Of a stretch of 26,683 nt of DNA, positions 23,003-26,683 are shown piece by piece. A program made the position numbers and the translations under genes. The notes under the pieces were generated by a model. It did not search any database. It was not told the DNA's origin and was given only the letters and a program-made list of their open reading frames with translations. The DNA is from Bacillota bacterium (GTDB lineage Bacteria > Bacillota > Clostridia > Tissierellales > Peptoniphilaceae), in the NCBI GenBank assembly GCA_023393715.1, contig JAEXCD010000050.1:1-26683 (forward strand), read 5' to 3'. Position 1 is the first letter of the stretch. Every line of letters starts with the position of its first letter.

Positions 23003-24612
23003 CACTGTGCTCCTTTCTGCGATTCCACCAGCTTAAACGGTTTGACCTCGGTTGCCCTCCGGCCAATCCAATTGACGACGCGCGTCGCCGTAAAGGTCAA
23101 TATGAAGTAGATCACGGATGAAATCAGGAACGCCTGGAACACCTTAAAGGTAGTTCCGGAAACCGAGCGCGTCACAAAGAACAGCTCGGAGACGGAGATT
23201 ACGTTCAGCACCGTCGTATCCTTGATGTTGTTGACGAGCTCGTTGCCGATGCTCGGAATAATGGCCTTGATCGTCTGAGGCAGGATCACGTAACGCATGC
23301 TTTGGCTGTGCGTCAGACCGATCGCCTTACATGCCTCCATCTGCTCGACATCCACCGAGGCAATGCCGCCCCGGATGGCTTCCGCGAGGTATGCCCCGGT
23401 ATTGACGGATACGACCAGAAGACCGGCGGTAATCTGATCGAAATCGATATTGAACAACATCTTTCCGCCGTAAAAGATCATAATCGCCTGCACCATCATC
23501 GGCGTTCCGCGGATAATCTCGACATAGGCCGTCAGCAAAAATTTGACGACGTGAAGCAGCACACGCTTCGCCGGATTCTGCTTCTTATGGGTTGGCATGG
23601 AGCGGACGATCTGAACGGCCATACCGATCACAAAGCCGATCGCCGTCGATACGACAGAGATAAAGAGCGTCACGCCCGCGCCTCGAAGAAGCAGCGGCAG
23701 ATAGTTGTTCAGAATCTCGACGACGCTCTCCCAAAAAGACTGCTGCTTGTTCGCGCCGGTATTCAGCTCGACCATATCCGCCATCGCCGTCTGGCGATCC
23801 TCTTCGGAAATGGCGTTCAGGGCTTCGTTGATCGACACACCCAAGGGCGAGCCCTTGCGAACACCGATGGCGACGGTGATATCGGAATCGGCCGATTGAA
23901 ACCCCTTACCCTGCTCGAACTCGATATATGTCAAATCCTCATTTCCCGCAGCGGCCGCCATGGCTCCCGGCTTTTCCGCAACAAACGCCTCCACTTTACC
24001 GGATTTCACCGCCGTCACCATCGTCGAATACGAATCCATCGCGTTGAGCTTTTCGACGTTGGGGATCTGATCAATCGCGTCGTACAGATACGTATTCAGC
24101 TGCGCCGAAATCCTGGCGCCCGAAAAATCGGCGAGCGAGGTCGCCCCGACAAAACGGCTGTCCTTGCGGATGACCAACACCAGATCGACGCGATAATAGC
24201 TGTCTGTGAAGTCGATTTCCTTCTGCCGCTCCTCCGTTGGGCTCATGCCGGCAATGATGGCGTCAATTTTCCCCGACAACAGGGCGGGCAGCAGGCCGTC
24301 CCATTCGACTTTTACAATCTCCAGCTCCATTCCCAAATGATCGGCAATTTTTTTGGACATGACGACATCGTATCCATTGACGTACTCTCCGGGACTGTTT
24401 TGAAGAGGCCATGCGCCGTCCCGGTCATTTCCCTGAGACCAGTTGAACGGTGCGGAATCCGCCTCCATGCCGACCACCAAAACGCCCGGCTTCTCTGTTC
24501 CGGCTTCCGATTCCGCGGCGCGCTGCGCCGATACTGCGCCCAACGGGCACAGCATGAGCGCCATCGCCAATGCGAAGCTCACCCACCGGCGCGCGCTTCC
24601 CCTTTTGCTCAT
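23002..24612 (-). CDS. Fused amino-acid binding protein/permease
   Basis: A 536-residue fusion in one chain: signal peptide (about 1-29, cleaved near VSAQR, no lipobox Cys), a family-3 binding domain (about 44-285, with VNGYDVVMSKKIADHLGMEL, WDGLLPALLSGKIDAIIAGM and TVAIGVRKGSPLG), then a GlnP-type permease domain (about 300-530; VEIIRGTPMMVQAIM, EAA loop EACKAIGLTHSQSMRYVILPQ, SIGNELVNNIKDTTVL). This is the architecture of GlnPQ-type importers, in which the binding domain is tethered to the channel. Start ATG 24612 after AGGAGG. The ligand is unknown (glutamine, or another polar amino acid). It follows degV by 51 bases and overlaps the ATPase gene. Confidence 0.92.
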   Translation of the reverse strand: MSKRGSARRWVSFALAMALMLCPLGAVSAQRAAESEAGTEKPGVLVVGMEADSAPFNWSQGNDRDGAWPLQNSPGEYVNGYDVVMSKKIADHLGMELEIVKVEWDGLLPALLSGKIDAIIAGMSPTEERQKEIDFTDSYYRVDLVLVIRKDSRFVGATSLADFSGARISAQLNTYLYDAIDQIPNVEKLNAMDSYSTMVTAVKSGKVEAFVAEKPGAMAAAAGNEDLTYIEFEQGKGFQSADSDITVAIGVRKGSPLGVSINEALNAISEEDRQTAMADMVELNTGANKQQSFWESVVEILNNYLPLLLRGAGVTLFISVVSTAIGFVIGMAVQIVRSMPTHKKQNPAKRVLLHVVKFLLTAYVEIIRGTPMMVQAIMIFYGGKMLFNIDFDQITAGLLVVSVNTGAYLAEAIRGGIASVDVEQMEACKAIGLTHSQSMRYVILPQTIKAIIPSIGNELVNNIKDTTVLNVISVSELFFVTRSVSGTTFKVFQAFLISSVIYFILTFTATRVVNWIGRRATEVKPFKLVESQKGAQ

Positions 24613-24663
24613 AAAAACCTCCTCACTCCTGCAAATCCCCCGTGAATTCTCTCCTCACGAATT

Positions 24664-25536
24664 TTATTTTCCCATGTGAATGATTGTACAGGCGCCCGGG
24701 CCGGTATGCGCGCCGATTACCGGAGACATATACCGCAGGATACACTGCGCATCGGGAAGCTCGGCTTTGATCTGCTCCGCCAGATGCTCCGCCGGCTCGA
24801 TATCCCCCGTATAACACAGATACAGGCGGTCTCCCGGCTCTCCCGAGCGTTCCGCGAGGTAGTGCTCAATCATGCAGCGATCCGCCTGACGACGGCCGCG
24901 CTTCTTGTCCAGCGGCGCCAGCTTCCCGTTTTCATCGACGTGCAGCACCGGCTTGATTCGAAGCGCCGTACCAATGAGCGCCGAGGAACGCGACAGCCGC
25001 CCTCCCCGGAATAAGAAATTCAAATCGTCCACCATGAACCAGTGACGCAGATGATGTCTTGCCTCGCGGAGGTCCTCCAGCGTTTCCGCCATCGACATGC
25101 CCTTCGCCCGGTCGTTCACCGCACGCTCCAGCAATACTCCGATCCCGCCTGTCGCTGCGAGCGAGTCGCAGATCCCGATCTGCGCCTGCGGGATTTCTTC
25201 GCGAATCATCCTCGCCGCCTGCTCCGCCGACTGTACCGTTGCAGACAATCCGCTCGACAGTCCGATATAAAGCACGTCGACGCCCTGACTCGCCCATTTG
25301 CGGAAAAAGTCCATGTACACGGCCGGCGTCACCTGACTCGTGCTCACCTGCTTTCCCAAACGCTGCTCCTCGTAGATATGCGTGATCGCCGCGCGGTCAT
25401 CGGGCCCCCGAAACGCCACCACCTCGGAATCATCCACAATGCAGTCCATCGGGATCCACGAAACGCCTCCGGCGCAGCCATATTCATCCGCCACGTCACA
25501 GGCCGTATCGACCAAAATCTGAAAGGTTTCCTTCAT
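24664..25536 (-). CDS. DegV family protein (fatty-acid binding)
   Basis: A 290-residue DegV/FakB-type protein that binds a fatty acyl chain; FakB proteins present fatty acids to the kinase FakA. Motifs: ILVDTACDVADEY (N-terminal DSTxDL variant), STSQVTPAVYMDFF, LYIGLSSGLSATVQSA, ICDSLAATGGIGVLLERA, the mid-chain LNFLFRGGRLSRSSALIG (usual FLKKGGRIS-like element), IKPVLHVDENGKL and a final IGAHTGPGACTI. The N-terminal DTACDV lacks the common Ser. No fakA gene is adjacent. The start ATG 25536 follows AAGGAGG. It heads the operon with the second amino-acid importer and has a likely promoter in the gap to glmS. Confidence 0.9.
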   Translation of the reverse strand: MKETFQILVDTACDVADEYGCAGGVSWIPMDCIVDDSEVVAFRGPDDRAAITHIYEEQRLGKQVSTSQVTPAVYMDFFRKWASQGVDVLYIGLSSGLSATVQSAEQAARMIREEIPQAQIGICDSLAATGGIGVLLERAVNDRAKGMSMAETLEDLREARHHLRHWFMVDDLNFLFRGGRLSRSSALIGTALRIKPVLHVDENGKLAPLDKKRGRRQADRCMIEHYLAERSGEPGDRLYLCYTGDIEPAEHLAEQIKAELPDAQCILRYMSPVIGAHTGPGACTIIHMGK

Positions 25537-25560
25537 GTACTCCTCCTTTTCGTCACGGTC

Positions 25561-25569
25561 AGTATATCA
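25561..25569 (-). promoter_or_regulatory. Possible extended -10 promoter for degV
   Basis: On the minus strand TGATATACT (25569-25561) is an extended -10 (TG-N-TATACT) located between glmS and degV. The -35 is poor (CGTTGA at a 17-base distance). It would give a leader of about 18 bases. Without it, degV would be read from glmS, as no terminator separates them. Confidence 0.45.
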
Positions 25570-25579
25570 CATTCTTCCT

Positions 25580-26683
25580 TTACTCAACGGTTACCGACTT
25601 TGCCAAATTCCGGGGCTTATCGACGTCACCGCCGCGCAGGACGGCCACGTAGTACGCCAGGAACTGAAGCGGAACAATCGCGGGAAGCGCCTGAAGCAGC
25701 GGGCACAGTCCAACCGGAATGGTAAAGATCGTCCCGCGAACCGAGGACATGCGCTCGCGCTCCGGCTCCGTCGTAATGATCAGCAGCTCCGCTCCGCGCG
25801 TTTCAATCTCCCGAATATTCGAGAACATTTTGTCGATCAGCTCCTCCCAGGTCGCCAGCGCAATCACCAGCGTGCCCTCCTCAATCAGAGAAATCGGGCC
25901 GTGCTTCAATTCGCCCGCCGGTGTCGCCTCGGAGTGGATATAAGAGATTTCCTTCAGCTTGAGAGAGCCTTCGAGCGACAGCGCATAGTCCATCGCGCGC
26001 CCGACGAAGTAAATATCCTTTCGATAGAACACCTGCGAGGCATAACGCTGCATGTCCGGCTGTGTTTCGAGCATTTTTTCAAATGCCTGCGGCAGCTTCA
26101 GGAAATCCGCGCAATAGCGCCCCTCCTCCTCAGCCGTAATCACGCCGCGCCGAACGCCGAAATACACCGCCAAAAGCGACAGCGCCGCCGCCTGGCAGCT
26201 GTACGCCTTGGTCGTCGCTACCGAGATCTCCGGGCCTGCCCAGATATAAAAGACGTCGTCCGCCTCGCGCGCAATCGTCGAGCCGATCACATTGACCAGC
26301 GCGATCGTCCGCGCACCCCGCGATTTCGCAAGGCGCAGCGCCGCCGCGGTATCCGCCGTTTCCCCCGATTGCGAAATCAGAATGACCACATCCTCCGGGC
26401 CTAAAATCGGATTGCGGTACCGGAACTCCGACGCGATGTCCGCACTGGCCGGAATGCCGACGAGACGCTCGATTGCCTCCTTACCCAGCATGCCGACGTG
26501 ATACGCCGAGCCGCATCCGACGAGGTAGATGTGGCGCAGCTTTTGAATCTGCTCCTCCGTAAACACGATGTCATCCGGAACGATGTGCCCGTCCCGGATG
26601 CGCGGGCGAAGCGTCTCCGTCAGCGCCTTTGGCTGCTCCATGATTTCCTTCATCATGAAATGCTCATAGCCGCCCTTTTCCGC
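25580..26683 (-). CDS. glmS: Glutamine-fructose-6-phosphate aminotransferase (isomerizing), C-terminal part
   Basis: The last 367 residues of GlmS, which makes glucosamine-6-phosphate from fructose-6-phosphate and glutamine for peptidoglycan. The fragment begins AEKGGYEHFMMKEIMEQP, the universal junction after the glutaminase domain, then SIS domain 1 (VGCGSAYHVGML, ISQSGETADTAAAL, TTKAYSCQAAALSLLA) and SIS domain 2 (YFVGRAMDYALSLEGSLKLK, SEATPAGELKHGPISL). It ends with the invariant tail PRNLAKSVTVE. The frame stays open to base 26683, so the N-terminal glutaminase and any glmS ribozyme are outside the window. The N-terminal side of this fragment is complete and intact. Confidence 0.97.
   Translation of the reverse strand, partial: AEKGGYEHFMMKEIMEQPKALTETLRPRIRDGHIVPDDIVFTEEQIQKLRHIYLVGCGSAYHVGMLGKEAIERLVGIPASADIASEFRYRNPILGPEDVVILISQSGETADTAAALRLAKSRGARTIALVNVIGSTIAREADDVFYIWAGPEISVATTKAYSCQAAALSLLAVYFGVRRGVITAEEEGRYCADFLKLPQAFEKMLETQPDMQRYASQVFYRKDIYFVGRAMDYALSLEGSLKLKEISYIHSEATPAGELKHGPISLIEEGTLVIALATWEELIDKMFSNIREIETRGAELLIITTEPERERMSSVRGTIFTIPVGLCPLLQALPAIVPLQFLAYYVAVLRGGDVDKPRNLAKSVTVE

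Noticed and set aside
23302..24645. 447-codon plus-strand frame opposite the fused transporter
   Set aside because: It is rich in His, Arg and Asp, with no domain motif. It is a shadow of the real minus-strand gene.

Overview
The window is about 26.7 kb of a Gram-positive, low-redundancy chromosome that most resembles a mid-to-high GC member of the Clostridia (Firmicutes). The reasons are strong AGGAGG ribosome sites almost everywhere, lipobox-type (Cys-anchored) solute-binding proteins with Ser/Glu-rich linkers, a T-box leader RNA, intrinsic terminators, and HasB-like, DegV and M42 proteins typical of Firmicutes. Genes are densely packed into operons, with no tRNA, rRNA, IS element, phage gene or CRISPR array visible. 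Both edges cut genes: a UDP-glucose dehydrogenase on the left and glmS on the right.

Layout. (1) Positions 1-2014: start of a UDP-glucose 6-dehydrogenase (minus) and a divergent, ATP-type PEP carboxykinase (plus). (2) Positions 2152-9327, all minus: a seven-gene nucleoside operon read as BMP-family binding lipoprotein, two membrane permeases, purine nucleoside phosphorylase, double ABC ATPase, MtnA/eIF2B-like sugar-1-phosphate isomerase and a PaaI-type hotdog thioesterase. Together these suggest uptake of purine nucleosides, release of ribose-1-phosphate and its isomerisation. (3) Positions 9383-10633 minus: homoserine dehydrogenase, divergent from a lipoprotein and an isochorismatase-family hydrolase (10841-12379 plus). 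The two divergent promoters appear to share one -35 box. (4) Positions 12529-15190 plus: a consensus promoter, a T-box riboswitch (specifier read as Lys AAG, or Arg AGA one base over) and a three-gene polar amino-acid ABC importer. (5) Positions 15315-21862 minus: an oligopeptide/dipeptide ABC importer (binding protein, two permeases, two ATPases) translationally coupled to an M42 aminopeptidase, with an internal attenuator-like terminator after the binding protein. (6) Positions 22265-25536 minus: a DegV protein followed by a fused binding-protein/permease and its ATPase, forming a second amino-acid importer. (7) Positions 25580-26683 minus: C-terminal two thirds of GlmS.

Read together, the region points to an organism that lives largely on peptides, amino acids and nucleosides: three amino-acid or peptide import systems, an intracellular aminopeptidase, a nucleoside importer with phosphorylase, and PEP carboxykinase for gluconeogenesis or PEP/oxaloacetate balance. 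This lifestyle is an inference from gene content. The least conventional element is the MtnA-like isomerase in the nucleoside operon. It keeps the catalytic Cys and Asp of the family but lacks the family's usual RGAPAIG substrate loop, so it probably does not act on methylthioribose-1-phosphate.
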